From: Vairimorpha apis BRL 01
Taxonomy: Eukaryota > Microsporidia > Nosematidae
DNA: 16,530 nt
Assembly: GCA_000447185.1 (NCBI GenBank)
Contig: KE646853.1
Coordinates: forward strand, 3,147-19,676
Direction of reading: 5' to 3'
In this document: piece by piece, positions 6,122-15,812 of the stretch
How positions within the stretch are numbered: the stretch's first letter is position 1
Layout: each line of letters opens with the position of its first letter
Translations under genes and position numbers: made by a program
Notes under the pieces: generated by a model
The model's input: the letters and a program-made list of their open reading frames with translations, nothing else
Database searches by the model: none
Told to the model about the DNA's origin: nothing

Positions 6122-7813
6122 ATGCTATTAGATGAAATTATCGATAATCTTTTAAATAATATTGAAAATATAACAAATATAGATAAAAAAGAATTAAAAT
6201 CATGTTTAGAAATTATTTGTTCTGATCAAAAATCACATTGTACTTTTTTCTTTATAAAAATAAGATCTAATCCAACAGATGTAGCGAAAGAATTTTACAA
6301 AGCTCTTATTTCTAATACTATTTCTGGATTAAAAAATGTTACAATAAGAGAATCTTCTGTTTCATTTAATATCGATATTTTTATATATATAAAAAAAATA
6401 ATAAAATGCAATTTGCATAAAAAAGAAAAATATGGAAACAATAATGTTGGGAATGGTAAAAAAGTTGTTCTTGATTACAGTAGTCCCAATATAGCTAAAA
6501 TTTTTCACATTGGTCATTTTAGAACTACAATTTTAGGTAATTTTATAAAAAATTTACATAATTTTTGTGGTTATAAAACTGTTGCTATTAATTATTTAGG
6601 CGATTGGGGAAAACAATTTGGGTTGGTTTTATTAGGATTTGAAAAATTTGGATCTGAGGAAGAGTTAAAAAAAGATCCACATAAACATTTATTTGAAGTT
6701 TATGTAAAAATAAATAAAGAAGCAGAAAAAAATGAAAATATCAATTTAGAAGCAAAAAAAATATTTGAACTAATGGAGAATGAGAATGATTTAAAATATC
6801 TCGATCTTTGGAAAAGATTTAGAGATATTAGTATTGAAAAATACATGTATCTTTATAAAAAAATAGGTGTTGAATTTGATGAATATTCAGGAGAAAGTTT
6901 TTATGAACAAAAGTCTAAAAAATTAGTAAAAGAATTAGAATTTGCAGTTACAAACAAAGATGGTTCAATTTTTTTAAATATTGATGAAGAAACAAAACCT
7001 TTGGTTTTAAAATCTGATGGGACCACTTTATATATGACACGTGATATTTACGCTGCATTAGATAGGATAGATAGATTTAATCCATTTAAACTTATTTATG
7101 TTGTTGCTAGTGAACAAACATTACATTTTGAACAACTTTTTAAAATTGTAAAAAAGTTAAAGGGTGAAACTAGTAAGCTTGAACATGTTAAATATGGACT
7201 TGTCAGTGGAATGTCTACTCGTAAAGGAACTGTTCAATTTTTAGAGGATATAATTATTGTGGCAAAAGAAGTCATGCTAAAAGAAATTAAAAGTAATCCA
7301 GAAAAGGCTGCTAAAATTGATAATATAGAAGAAACAGCTTTAAATTTAGCCGTATCAACACTTGTAGTTATGGATTTCTCAGCAAAAAGAATTAAAGGTT
7401 ATGAATTTGATGTTGAAAAAAGAGCAAAAAATGTTAGCGGAACTGGTTCTTACTTTCAATATGCACATTGTAGGCTTAAAAGTATTGAAGAAAAAAATTT
7501 TAATATTGATACAGAAGAAATCGAAAATATTAATGAGAATTTTTTTGATAATGAACTAATATGTAAATTATTTTATAAACTTTTATGGTTTGAAAAAGTT
7601 ATATTCATGTGTCTTGAAGATCACGAACCATCTAGAATCGTAACATACTTAAATGATTTATGTTGTTATGTAAATTCAATTAATAGTAAGCTAAAAGTTA
7701 AAGGAGAAGAGATAAATGTTGCTAGACCTAGACTTATAGCATTTAAATGTGCAAGAATCGTTATTGGAAATGCTTTACGTTTGTTTGGACTTAAACCTTT
7801 GAATAGAATGTAA
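6122..7813 (+). CDS. Arginyl-tRNA synthetase, cytosolic (EC 6.1.1.19)
   Basis: This 563-aa class I synthetase attaches arginine to tRNA-Arg using ATP, and needs the tRNA present for amino-acid activation. An N-terminal tRNA-binding (Add-1-like) region of about 110 residues is followed by the catalytic Rossmann core: LDYSSPNIAK (about 117-126), the HIGH signature as FHIGHFRTT (His129-His132), YLGDWGKQFG just downstream, and the KMSKS-equivalent loop as SGMSTRKGTVQF near residue 364. GMSTRKG is the form used by yeast cytosolic ArgRS rather than the bacterial loop. The C-terminal helical anticodon-binding domain ends in the family's usual RLFGLKPLNRM. Length and ends are complete. The ATG follows a CCC motif by four bases. 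It stands alone between two long AT-rich stretches, and its coding sequence is uninterrupted. Confidence 0.97.
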   Translation: MLLDEIIDNLLNNIENITNIDKKELKSCLEIICSDQKSHCTFFFIKIRSNPTDVAKEFYKALISNTISGLKNVTIRESSVSFNIDIFIYIKKIIKCNLHKKEKYGNNNVGNGKKVVLDYSSPNIAKIFHIGHFRTTILGNFIKNLHNFCGYKTVAINYLGDWGKQFGLVLLGFEKFGSEEELKKDPHKHLFEVYVKINKEAEKNENINLEAKKIFELMENENDLKYLDLWKRFRDISIEKYMYLYKKIGVEFDEYSGESFYEQKSKKLVKELEFAVTNKDGSIFLNIDEETKPLVLKSDGTTLYMTRDIYAALDRIDRFNPFKLIYVVASEQTLHFEQLFKIVKKLKGETSKLEHVKYGLVSGMSTRKGTVQFLEDIIIVAKEVMLKEIKSNPEKAAKIDNIEETALNLAVSTLVVMDFSAKRIKGYEFDVEKRAKNVSGTGSYFQYAHCRLKSIEEKNFNIDTEEIENINENFFDNELICKLFYKLLWFEKVIFMCLEDHEPSRIVTYLNDLCCYVNSINSKLKVKGEEINVARPRLIAFKCARIVIGNALRLFGLKPLNRM

Positions 7814-8598
7814 GAAATAAATTAATTTTTATTTATAAACAATTACAACAGTTTTTTAATTTTTTATATACACAAAAAAATATTTTTATTTTTATATTCT
7901 AAAACCTGTATTTTATTTTTTAAGGACATTTACATTAGAATGAAAATTTAAAATAAATTATGAAACTAAACACAATAAGTGAATATTTATAAAATTAAGA
8001 ATTATATGTAAAAAATTAATTTCTATTTTATTTACTCTCATAACAGCAAAAATAATTTTTTTAAATAATTAGTATAAATAATGATTGTAAAATATCATAA
8101 ATAAATTTTTTTTAATTTAATAACTTTTAAATTTAAATTTTTAATTAAAATATAAATTTAATATTTATTTGTATGTTTAATAGTTTATAAGTTTTTTATA
8201 TCTAACTTAAAAAAATTAATAAATGTAAAATATAGTATAAAAATTAGATGCTTTTTTTTAATATTATAAACCAAAATAAAATCATTTTTTATACAAATTT
8301 GTACCTGATAAAAATTAAAAATTAAAAAATTAAATACATGTTTTATTCAAATTTTTATTTAGTGTATTTTTTAAATTCAAAAAAAATAAGAAGATACATG
8401 TAACTTTTTTTAATCTTAACAAAAATTAATTATATTAATTATTTTTTATTTTAAAACTATATTTTGTTATCTATGTTATTAAAATAAAAGTTAATTAGTT
8501 AAAAATTTAGAAATAAAAATTATACATCGTTTAATTATAAATAGTTAATTTAGCAAATTCTATTGTATTTTAAATTTAAAAATTATAAAGTTGATTTT
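7814..8598. other. AT-rich gene-free stretch
   Basis: About 0.8 kb downstream of the ArgRS gene, dominated by A/T runs with stops in every frame. I see no RNA gene, repeat of note or CCC/GGG triplet. Confidence 0.65.
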
Positions 8599-8940
8599 TT
8601 AAAAAGTTTTAATTAATATAATAATTATTTGTAATGATTTCTTCGTGATACTTAAAGGACATTTATTAAGCTTATTATTTATTTTCATTAATAATTCTCT
8701 TTTTATTTAATCAATAAAAATCCTTCATGTTGTTAGTATAGTTATATGATCATTATAAACCATTGTTTCTATTCCATTAATTTCTGTTTTCTTTTGTAAT
8801 ATATATATACATTTTCTTACTCTATAGATTAGCTCTTATATGTCATCTTTAGTACTCTGGTTTAAACATATTCTTGAATGTGAAATTATACTTAACTCTT
8901 TCTTGGTATTTATTTTAAAAAATGTTATTTTTTTATTACA
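8599..8940 (-). pseudogene. Decayed ORF of unknown origin
   Basis: One minus-strand frame reads through about 110 codons with only three internal stops (8836-8838, 8725-8727, 8707-8709) before the TAA at 8599-8601. Most other frames here carry many stops. The text is protein-like rather than A/T noise: KKELSIISHSRICLNQSTKD, then LIYRVRKCIYILQKKTE, then INGIETMVYNDHITI. G/C is locally raised (17 of 60 bases at 8821-8880). There is no start codon in a sensible place and no CCC motif. I do not recognise the family; a mobile-element protein is one possibility given the other relic in this window. It could still be chance. Confidence 0.4.
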
Positions 8941-9539
8941 GGTGGATTAATCACATGATAAATTTAAAATAAAAGAAAACATTATTATTTGAATGATTTT
9001 ATAAATTAAAATTTTAAAATCATAATCCAAAGTAACAATTTTCAAAGAACAATTTATTATGTGTAAATTAATGTATATACTTAATATAAAACTATTTTTC
9101 ACATAAGTAGTAGGAATTATTCTATAAATTTGTTTTGATTAAACATTAATTAGTTAATAATATCACTTTTTAACTATTTTTGAAACCTAAAATATAAATT
9201 TTAAATAAATTAATTTTATATGTATGATTAGTTAAAAATTATTTTTGATTTTTTATATGCTATCAATTTAGAAGCTCAACTAATATAATTAAAATAATAA
9301 AAATTTAATATATATAGATTTATTTTACTTGTTTAATTAAAATTTTATGTAATTTTTGCATATTTAAATGTTATAAGAAATAACTAAAAAACATTTTAAT
9401 ATAAATTTTTATTTTTATGTGACGATAAATTTTCGTGTATAAGCTTTTTTTATAGTTTATTTTAGATATAAACAAATTTTTATCTAATAAATTACCTAAC
9501 TTTTGTGTTTACAAATAAAATACTCATAGATCATTTTAA
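8941..9539. other. AT-rich gene-free stretch
   Basis: About 0.6 kb between the decayed ORF and the start of the next gene. Nothing is recognised in it beyond A/T runs; the only C/G triplet is the CCC that begins at 9540, next to the start codon. Confidence 0.6.
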
Positions 9540-9542
9540 CCC
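9540..9542 (+). promoter_or_regulatory. CCC start-proximal motif of the 549-aa gene
   Basis: The sequence AACCCACAT precedes the ATG at 9547, CCC being four bases away. It indicates that 9547 is the start, although the frame is open further upstream from a GTG at 9505. Confidence 0.6.
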
Positions 9543-9546
9543 ACAT

Positions 9547-11196
9547 ATGGAAAATCTTATTAGAGAAAAAGAAAATATTTTAAATGAAATTGTAAAGTTA
9601 AAAAATTTATACGATGACTACAAAAATTCCGAATTTGAAATAAATAAAAATTTAGAAAATTTAAATAAGCAATATTTAGTTACAATTGAAAAATATGAAT
9701 CAATTAAAACGATATTAAAACAAAAAAAGAAAAGTTTTGAAGATCTAAAACTAAAAATAAAATATTATAAACAAACTAAATATGAAGAGGTTAAACAAAT
9801 ATATGAAAAACAATATGAAAATTTATTACTTAAAATAAATAGTATCAAAATTAATTACAATATGCAAATTTTTGAATCATTTGCTCAATTTCTGGAAATT
9901 TCAAGAGATATTAAATTTCGTAATTTAAAAAATTTATTCACAATATATTTTAATGATATAAAAAATCATTTAAAAAATAAACTAATTAAGGATTTATCAC
10001 ATCAAAATCAAATTCATAGAATAATTTTAAAATTAAAATTTATTATTAAATATGAAGAATATTTTAAAGAAAAGATAATTTATGAATGTCTAAATAAATA
10101 TATAAACATTAGATATGAATATCATTTTTTAAGTAATAAGGAAACTAATAGATTAGATAAAGCAGATTGGATTTTTGCATGGTTGCAAAATAAAATTGAT
10201 GAAACTTATAAAATTATAAAAGTGTACAATAGTTTAAAAAAGGTTGAAGAGTTTGAAAAAATAAATTTTCTTATGATTGAAGACGTTATAAAAAATGTAA
10301 ATTTATTAATTTATAAAAAAATTGAAGAAATACAAAGTATTGATAGTACACAAAAAAGAGTAATTTCAATTAATTTTAATTATCATTTAATGATTTATAT
10401 TAATTACATAAATACAGAATACAATATCCAAATATATAATAAGTTTTTAGATTTTAAAAATGAAATAATTTGTCAAGAAAAAAAATTATTTATTGAAAAA
10501 TTAAAAAATATTCATTTAGAAAATTTTAAAGTTTGGTTTGATAGTTATGAAGAAATATTTAAAGAATGTATTAATTTAAACAAAAAGAAATTGGCTATCA
10601 ATGGAAATATAATTCTTAAATACATAATTGATTATAATATGGTATTTATTAATAATATGAGATATATAAATAGAGATGAAATTGAAGTTTTAATTTTTTT
10701 ATTTAATAAATTTGAAAATTTAAAGGAATTTTGCGTAATTGAAAATGTCAAATTTAGGGATTACTCTGAATGTAAAATAAATGATTTTTTTAATGATGAT
10801 TTCATATTTGAAATTACAAAATTTAATCTTGCAAATTTTAAGCTTATTAAGTCACTTTTCGAAAATGATATTAAAAATATATTAAATATTAAGTATTATT
10901 TTGTAAATGATGTTGTTATAATTTTAGATGAGTATAAAACATGTTTGGGTTTTAGTAAACTTAAAAGTTTAGCATCCAAAATGATTGATAATTATTTTTT
11001 GAACGATATATTATTAAAGAATATTTTAAATAAAGATGAATTTTTAAATTTAATGTCTATTTTCAGAGAATTAAAAAATAATTTTGAAATTAAAGAATGG
11101 AAAAGCAGAGAATGTTTAAAATGTATTAAAGGATTCTATGAAGGTAAAAAAATCAAAAATGAATATTATAATTTAATTCGGAAAATGTACAATTAA
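9547..11196 (+). CDS. Long helical protein with N-terminal coiled coil; possible Tip20/RINT1-type vesicle tether
   Basis: The product is 549 aa, starting at the first ATG of the frame, just after a CCC motif. Residues 1 to about 105 are a lysine/glutamate-rich coiled coil (MENLIREKENILNEIVKLKN and on). The rest is a run of helices without catalytic motifs, membrane segments or signal peptide. A helix pair around ADWIFAWLQNKIDE and the C-terminal order KMIDNYFLNDILL, DEFLNLMSIFREL, CLKCIKGFY recall RINT1/Tip20, where a coiled coil is followed by a CATCHR-type helical rod ending in a similar helix series. In yeast Tip20 is part of the Dsl1 complex that tethers Golgi-derived vesicles at the ER. 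This is pattern recognition only; an exocyst, COG or structural coiled-coil protein remains possible. The reading frame is intact. Confidence 0.4.
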   Translation: MENLIREKENILNEIVKLKNLYDDYKNSEFEINKNLENLNKQYLVTIEKYESIKTILKQKKKSFEDLKLKIKYYKQTKYEEVKQIYEKQYENLLLKINSIKINYNMQIFESFAQFLEISRDIKFRNLKNLFTIYFNDIKNHLKNKLIKDLSHQNQIHRIILKLKFIIKYEEYFKEKIIYECLNKYINIRYEYHFLSNKETNRLDKADWIFAWLQNKIDETYKIIKVYNSLKKVEEFEKINFLMIEDVIKNVNLLIYKKIEEIQSIDSTQKRVISINFNYHLMIYINYINTEYNIQIYNKFLDFKNEIICQEKKLFIEKLKNIHLENFKVWFDSYEEIFKECINLNKKKLAINGNIILKYIIDYNMVFINNMRYINRDEIEVLIFLFNKFENLKEFCVIENVKFRDYSECKINDFFNDDFIFEITKFNLANFKLIKSLFENDIKNILNIKYYFVNDVVIILDEYKTCLGFSKLKSLASKMIDNYFLNDILLKNILNKDEFLNLMSIFRELKNNFEIKEWKSRECLKCIKGFYEGKKIKNEYYNLIRKMYN

Positions 11197-11804
11197 ATTG
11201 TTTAAATTTATAAATAAAACAAATATCTAATAATTATAAATTAAAAAACATAATTAAATTAACAATTTCTTATTATATTGAACTTTAAATAATTTAAGGT
11301 TAATATTTAATAAGAATGATTTTTGATGTTATTAATCAAATTCTTTTAAAATTGCAGTTATAATTAAATCATGTTTTATGTTTATATTTAAATTAATATA
11401 AGTAAAAAAAATTTTGACGTGAAGCAGTAATATTGTTTATTTTAATATTAAATTAATCTGAATAAATTTAGTTTATATAAAATTTTTTATATAATAAAAT
11501 AATATTTTTTAAATTTTTTTAAACAATTAGTAATTAATTTTATTTTTTTAATTAATGTTTAAATAAAAAAAAATTGAACTTTTTAAAGTTAAATAAACTA
11601 TTATTTTATTTTTTACAATAAAAAATTAAAGTATAGGTTTAACTTAAGATAAAAAATAATATAAATTTTTTTTAAAAAATATTTTTATTTATTTACTAAT
11701 ACCATAATCTTTTTAAATAATTTTTTTTCACAGAATATAAAAATAATTTATAAAGACAAAACAAAGTTAGAATCAAATTTTTACCAAATAAAAACATTTA
11801 TTTT
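11197..11804. other. AT-rich gene-free stretch between convergent genes
   Basis: About 0.6 kb between the 3' ends of a plus-strand and a minus-strand gene. It consists of A/T runs; no RNA gene, ORF, strong repeat or C/G triplet is visible. Confidence 0.65.
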
Positions 11805-12289
11805 TTAAAATGCGCAAATTGTATTTTTTAGTGCAATTTCTAAAAATATAGGTATCATTTTTTTACATCCTATATCTATCAAATTTTTTCGTAATTTAAA
11901 AATTTTTGCAAGAATATACATATCTAAAACAAAAAAAGATCTGTCTTAATATAATCTATGTTTTTATTGTAATAATATACTTCATTATATTTATTAAAAC
12001 CTAGCTTATTACATATTAGAGCTTTTTCGAATGTATTTATTAATAAAAAACCGACATTTTTATGTTGTAAACATTTTTTGATTATATAAGGATGTTTTTC
12101 TCTTATTACATAATCTACAATGATAATTGAATCAATTTGAATGTTTTCTAAATCTTTTATAAAATAAAACTGAAATCTTGTCTCTTTTTTTATTGAAATT
12201 TTTAAATTATTTTCTTTTTTAAAAAAATAATATACAAACGATATAAGCATACACAACAATTTACTAAATTTATATTTTTTTAAAAACAT
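11805..12289 (-). CDS. Unrecognised protein, about 161 aa after one apparent frameshift
   Basis: The first open segment starts at the ATG at 12289, directly after CCC, and runs 121 codons to a stop at about 11924. Coding-like text continues in another frame (LDMYILAKIFKLRKN, then CKKMIPIFLEIALKNTICAF) to TAA at 11805-11807. One missing base in the plus-strand A7 run at 11931-11937 joins the two. The N-terminal part has a hydrophobic stretch (LLCMLISFVYYFF, about residues 11-24) that could be a signal anchor but may be a buried helix. The middle alternates strand-like and helix-like segments (DSIIIVDYVIREKHPYIIKK; NVGFLLINTFEKALICNKLG), as in an alpha/beta domain. I cannot assign a family. That it is a gene is supported by the CCC motif, codon pattern and continuity across the shift. 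Confidence 0.65.
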
Positions 12290-12292
12290 GGG
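12290..12292 (-). promoter_or_regulatory. CCC start-proximal motif, abutting the ATG
   Basis: The minus strand reads TTGAACCC then ATG with no spacer. It opens a divergent 270-bp gap shared with the Sm gene, which has the same zero spacing. Confidence 0.6.
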
Positions 12293-12562
12293 TTCAAGAA
12301 TATAAAACGAGTAATGTATGTTAAGTATTTTTTTTAAATTAATTTAAATCATTACGATAAATAAAAATATTTATTTTTAATTTAATAATGTCTAATGTCA
12401 AAAATAAATAATGTTAATATTTTGTCATCATCATATAATATTTTATCTTATTTTAAAAAAATGCTTTTAAGACCTTTATATTGAAAATTAATTTATAATA
12501 TTTTAAACTTATTCTAAAATTCTTTACGCTAAAAAAATTTAAAATTACAAAAAATTATTAGT

Positions 12563-12565
12563 CCC
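12563..12565 (+). promoter_or_regulatory. CCC start-proximal motif of the Sm gene
   Basis: The sequence TAGTCCC abuts the ATG at 12566. With no spacer, a transcript beginning at or after this motif would have practically no 5' leader. Confidence 0.6.
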
Positions 12566-12745
12566 ATGAACCAAAGAATAAGAGTTTACATGAAAGATAA
12601 ACATTTTATAGAAGGTACATTAATATACACAGATAAATTTGATAATATAGTATTAAATGATAGTGAAAGGTTTATGCACAAAAAATCATTTTTAAAATCT
12701 CCTAGAACGTATCTTGGTCTTGTAATAATTATAAAAAAAATATAA
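12566..12745 (+). CDS. Minimal Sm-fold protein, 59 aa (SmB- or LSm8-like)
   Basis: This short ORF carries both Sm signatures. Sm1 is in NQRIRVYMKDKHFIEGTLIY followed by DKFDNIVLND, giving the hydrophobic x-x-G-x-L, D and N-I-V-L-x-D positions. Sm2 is LGLVIIIKK at residues 50-58. The LGLV form rather than IRG resembles SmB (LGLVLLRG) and LSm8. Sm proteins form seven-membered rings around the U-rich sites of snRNAs (SmB in U1, U2, U4 and U5; LSm8 on the U6 tail). At 59 residues it is at the lower limit of the fold: the N-terminal helix, most of the loop between the motifs and the end of the last strand are absent or very short. The ATG is directly preceded by CCC. The eL20 gene converges on it, 38 bp away. 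Confidence 0.75.
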   Translation: MNQRIRVYMKDKHFIEGTLIYTDKFDNIVLNDSERFMHKKSFLKSPRTYLGLVIIIKKI

Positions 12746-12783
12746 AATATATACAATATATTTATGCTTATAAATAAAATCCT

Positions 12784-13326
12784 TTAATTACTTAAATTAG
12801 TGTCTATTGACACATATAAATCTTTAGTGTTGGCCGTTTTTCTAAATATTGGGAATTTAAGATCGGGTTTATTAAATTCAGCTATTTTTTCAGTTTTAAT
12901 TTCATCGTCTTTTAATTCCTTAATTTCAATGATAAAAATATCATCACGTTTACATCTTATTCTAATTGCAGATTCCCTATATAAAAAATCTAATGCACTA
13001 CATCTAGAAACCGCCCTAAATTCTCTATAAGAATTTTGTAGACCTTTTTTACATCTAAAGACAAAACTAATACCATAATTTTTTACCTCTCCTGTAATTT
13101 TTTCTTTTATTTCCTCAGTATCAATCAAAACGAGTTTACTTGACTTCAATTTATATTTATCGTTCAATAATTTAAAAAATTTAGATCTAGCTAAAATATG
13201 ATTTTTAGCGTAAATAATTGATTCGTATATCTGCGGCTGAGGATTTTTTTCTGTTGGTGCCAAACATGCTTTTAACCTATATTCTTTGTAAGGTGGTATT
13301 GTATAATTTCTTTTTGCAAAAATCAT
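12784..13326 (-). CDS. RPL20: 60S ribosomal protein eL20 (L20/L18a)
   Basis: This 180-aa protein matches eL20 along its whole length: [19 protein letters not shown] (about 25-43), [35 protein letters not shown], and the conserved [20 protein letters not shown] region, with DLKFPIFRK near the C terminus. eL20 is a structural protein of the large subunit, specific to eukaryotes. The length is close to the usual 172-176 residues. The ATG follows CCCC by three bases, and there is no intron after the start, a place where microsporidian ribosomal protein genes sometimes carry one. It is the first of two minus-strand genes read away from the Cnd3 promoter region, after the 60-aa ORF. Confidence 0.95.
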   Translation of the reverse strand: MIFAKRNYTIPPYKEYRLKACLAPTEKNPQPQIYESIIYAKNHILARSKFFKLLNDKYKLKSSKLVLIDTEEIKEKITGEVKNYGISFVFRCKKGLQNSYREFRAVSRCSALDFLYRESAIRIRCKRDDIFIIEIKELKDDEIKTEKIAEFNKPDLKFPIFRKTANTKDLYVSIDTNLSN

Positions 13327-13329
13327 CTT

Positions 13330-13333
13330 GGGG
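13330..13333 (-). promoter_or_regulatory. CCCC start-proximal motif of eL20
   Basis: The minus strand reads TTTAACCCCAAG then ATG. This is the longest C run among the gene starts in the window, with a 3-nt spacer. Confidence 0.65.
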
Positions 13334-13394
13334 TTAAATTTAAAATTTTTTCAAAAACATTAACTTATCAAAAAAAAATAAACAAATTTTATTA

Positions 13395-13577
13395 TTAATC
13401 ACTCAATTTATACACGTCTTCTATTGATTTACATTTAATATTTTCTAAATTTTTACAATTTTCATCAACAAATAAAATTACTTCTTTAATTTTATCTATA
13501 TTATACATAATATCATCAACAACTTCATCTTCTAAACTTTTTATAATTTTATCAAGATCTTCTAATTTTTTTGTCAT
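13395..13577 (-). CDS. Small helical protein, 60 aa; Dad1-like at best
   Basis: The ORF starts with MTKKLEDLDKIIKSLEDEVV and ends CKSIEDVYKLSD; it is acidic and fully helical with coiled-coil spacing. Its ATG is preceded by CCC at five bases, which argues that it is expressed. The order of a long amphipathic helix (EVVDDIMYNIDKIKEVILFV), a short NLENI helix and a closing SIEDVYKL resembles the Dad1 layout (EI..TM..IL..LN..L, then SVSDLWKTL), a small DASH/Dam1 kinetochore subunit. This is a weak pattern match and other small coiled-coil proteins fit too. It is divergent from the condensin gene, sharing a 51-bp promoter region. Confidence 0.6.
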   Translation of the reverse strand: MTKKLEDLDKIIKSLEDEVVDDIMYNIDKIKEVILFVDENCKNLENIKCKSIEDVYKLSD

Positions 13578-13582
13578 TAGAA

Positions 13583-13585
13583 GGG
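13583..13585 (-). promoter_or_regulatory. CCC start-proximal motif of the 60-aa gene
   Basis: The minus strand reads TTCCCTTCTA then ATG (5-nt spacer). It is one of two oppositely oriented CCC motifs within the 51-bp divergent gap. Confidence 0.6.
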
Positions 13586-13617
13586 AAAATTTTAAAAAAC
13601 ATTAAAATAAATTTTTA

Positions 13618-13620
13618 CCC
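13618..13620 (+). promoter_or_regulatory. CCC start-proximal motif of the condensin gene
   Basis: TTACCC lies eight bases before an ATG at 13629. This points to a start about 33 codons upstream of the long open frame that begins at 13727, in a different frame. Confidence 0.6.
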
Positions 13621-13628
13621 ATACTATA

Positions 13629-15790
13629 ATGGATGCAATAAGAAATGATACAGTAGAAAAATTGAAATTAATGTTTAATGAAGTACAGCTATGTGATTCT
13701 AAAAAAATTCTGAAAATTTAAATTTAATGTTAAAAATAATAAAAAAAATTTCATTTGAAAATTTTATTCATGTTTTATATCCTATTTTTTTAGGTAAAAA
13801 AAAGAAATTTCCAAATAAACTTAAAAATTTTTTAAGGCAATTATTTGATTATTTATCTCTTGATAATGATAGTAATAATATAATTGTAAATTTGTATAAT
13901 TACTTAATTTTTCTATCAGATTCAAAAATTACAAGAGTTAGAATTTGTTCACTTTGTTTGTTACAGTTAATTACTACAGTTAACGCTACAGATGAAAATT
14001 TATATAAATTGACTGAACGTCTTTTTGATAAGGATAAAAATGTAAGAAAAAATGCAGCTTTAATTCTTTGTAATTACCAAACCTTTGAATTAAAAAACAA
14101 TACAAAAATTATTGATCTATTTAAAAATTTATTAAGATACGATAATAGTAATGAGATACGTAAAATTATTTTTGAAAATATTCAGGTTAATGTTATTACA
14201 CAAAATTGTATTTTAGAACGAATTTCTGATAAAAATCTAGTGATTAGAAAATTATTTTATAAAAATTTTATTGAAAAAATTAATCTTAGAGAATTAGAAA
14301 AAACTAAAAGAATTGATATATTACGAAAAATTTTCAGTGAAAGAGATTTTGACAGTGTTGATTTTTTTTGTAATGCATGCTCTCAATACTATGATTTACC
14401 AACGGAGATTCCAATTTTATTTTATGATTTTTATGACCCAAAGTATTTTTTAATTTTAAAAAAATTAAGTCAAACTATTTTTAAGATGTATGATTATGAA
14501 ATAACTAGTGAAGAAATTTTTAAAAACGTTTCAAATGAAAGAATTCTGTACTTATTTTTACATCTACGATATGTTGAAAATACGAAAGGTCGTGACTATC
14601 TTAATTTAATAAATCTTTCATTGTTTGTAGAATTTGTATACGTTTTTAGTAAAAATGTAGATTCTATTGAAAAAATAGAATCAATTAAAATTTTATTTAG
14701 AATGTTTGAATTTTATGATGTTTTCGATGAAGAATCTAAACGTATTTTTTATAGTATTGTATATAAATTATTAAATAAAGATTTATCTGAAGAAATTTTA
14801 GAAGAACTTATAAGAATTGTATATTTAATTGATAAACAAAATGGAGATAAAATTTTTGGAAAATTAATTCATAAAAATTATGTAGAAGATACTTTGTACT
14901 GTTTAAAAATTTGTAAGTTAGTTTTGAAATATTCCACAAAAAAAGATCTGATCCAAGAAGCCATTATCAATGAAATTGTATTGAGTGAAAAGTTTACTTT
15001 AAAAAATGAATTTTTAGAAATAAATTATGAATCTATTGAAAATATGATCATGGAAATTTTATTTTATTATCTTTTACTTGACAAAAATGATAATATCTTG
15101 GAAAAATTTTTATATTTTAAAGATAAAAATCAAAATTATATAAATTATATAAGTGATTTGGCACTTTTTTATAAAGATAATAATTTAATTCAACATACCA
15201 TTGATTTATTTTCTGAAGATTACAAAACTTTTATACCTATTTCTAAATTAATTTTAAAAAACTTGATTACAGATCAATCGATTATTTATAATTTTATTAG
15301 ATTCTCTTTAAAATCATATTATAATGATGAAGATTTTAAAATACAACAGTATTTAAATATTTTCTTTTACGAGTATTTATTAGAAGATAGTTCTGCTCTT
15401 ATTCATGTTTTCTGTTCAGTATTAGACACATTAGAAAAAAATGAAAACTTTTATATAACACAAACTTTATACTTAATAGAAAATAGTAAAACAGAATTAG
15501 GTACTCAAAAATTATTTTATAATGTATGTATTTATTTATATTTGTATCATCAAGATATAAAAAACTTAAAAAAATTTGTAGATGTTTTATTCAAAATAAA
15601 TATTGTTGGTGCTTGGAATAGAAGTTTAACAAAAAAAATCATGTATTGTTGTACACAATTAGCTAAAAAAAATATCATAAGAAAAAAAATTGGAGAAATA
15701 ATTAATAGACTGATTGATATAGATGATGGTGAAATCATTGATCGCGAAGATCTTAAATCTGTTAAGCGAGACTTACTTTTAAATATATAA
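13629..15790 (+). CDS. Condensin complex subunit Cnd3/Ycg1 (CAP-G), one apparent frameshift near the start
   Basis: The long open frame (13727-15790, 687 codons) is a HEAT-repeat protein. Its N-terminal third carries the CAP-G/Ycg1 pattern: SKITRVRICSLCLLQLITT, then LTERLFDKDKNVRKNAALIL, then SDKNLVIRKLFYKNF and FSERDFDSVDFFCNAC. CAP-G is the non-SMC condensin subunit that with the kleisin clamps DNA during mitotic chromosome compaction. The start is better placed at 13629, after a CCC motif: MDAIRNDTVEKLKLMFNEVQ leads into the long frame if one base is missing from the A7 run at 13701-13707, giving about 720 residues. Yeast Ycg1 is about 1,035, so the protein is short, as usual in Microsporidia. 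The primase gene follows after 29 bp on the same strand. Confidence 0.87.
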
Positions 15791-15812
15791 TAAAATTTTA
15801 TTCTTTCTTTTG

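Noticed and set aside
9505..9546. Upstream GTG start for the 549-aa gene
   Set aside because: The ATG at 9547 has the CCC motif at the usual distance, and the extra 14 codons would include the motif itself.
12800..13030. 76-codon plus-strand ORF
   Set aside because: Antisense shadow of the eL20 gene, which matches its family along its full length.
15550..15738. 62-codon minus-strand ORF with hydrophobic composition
   Set aside because: Antisense of the condensin gene. The hydrophobic look comes from reading lysine/asparagine codons in reverse.
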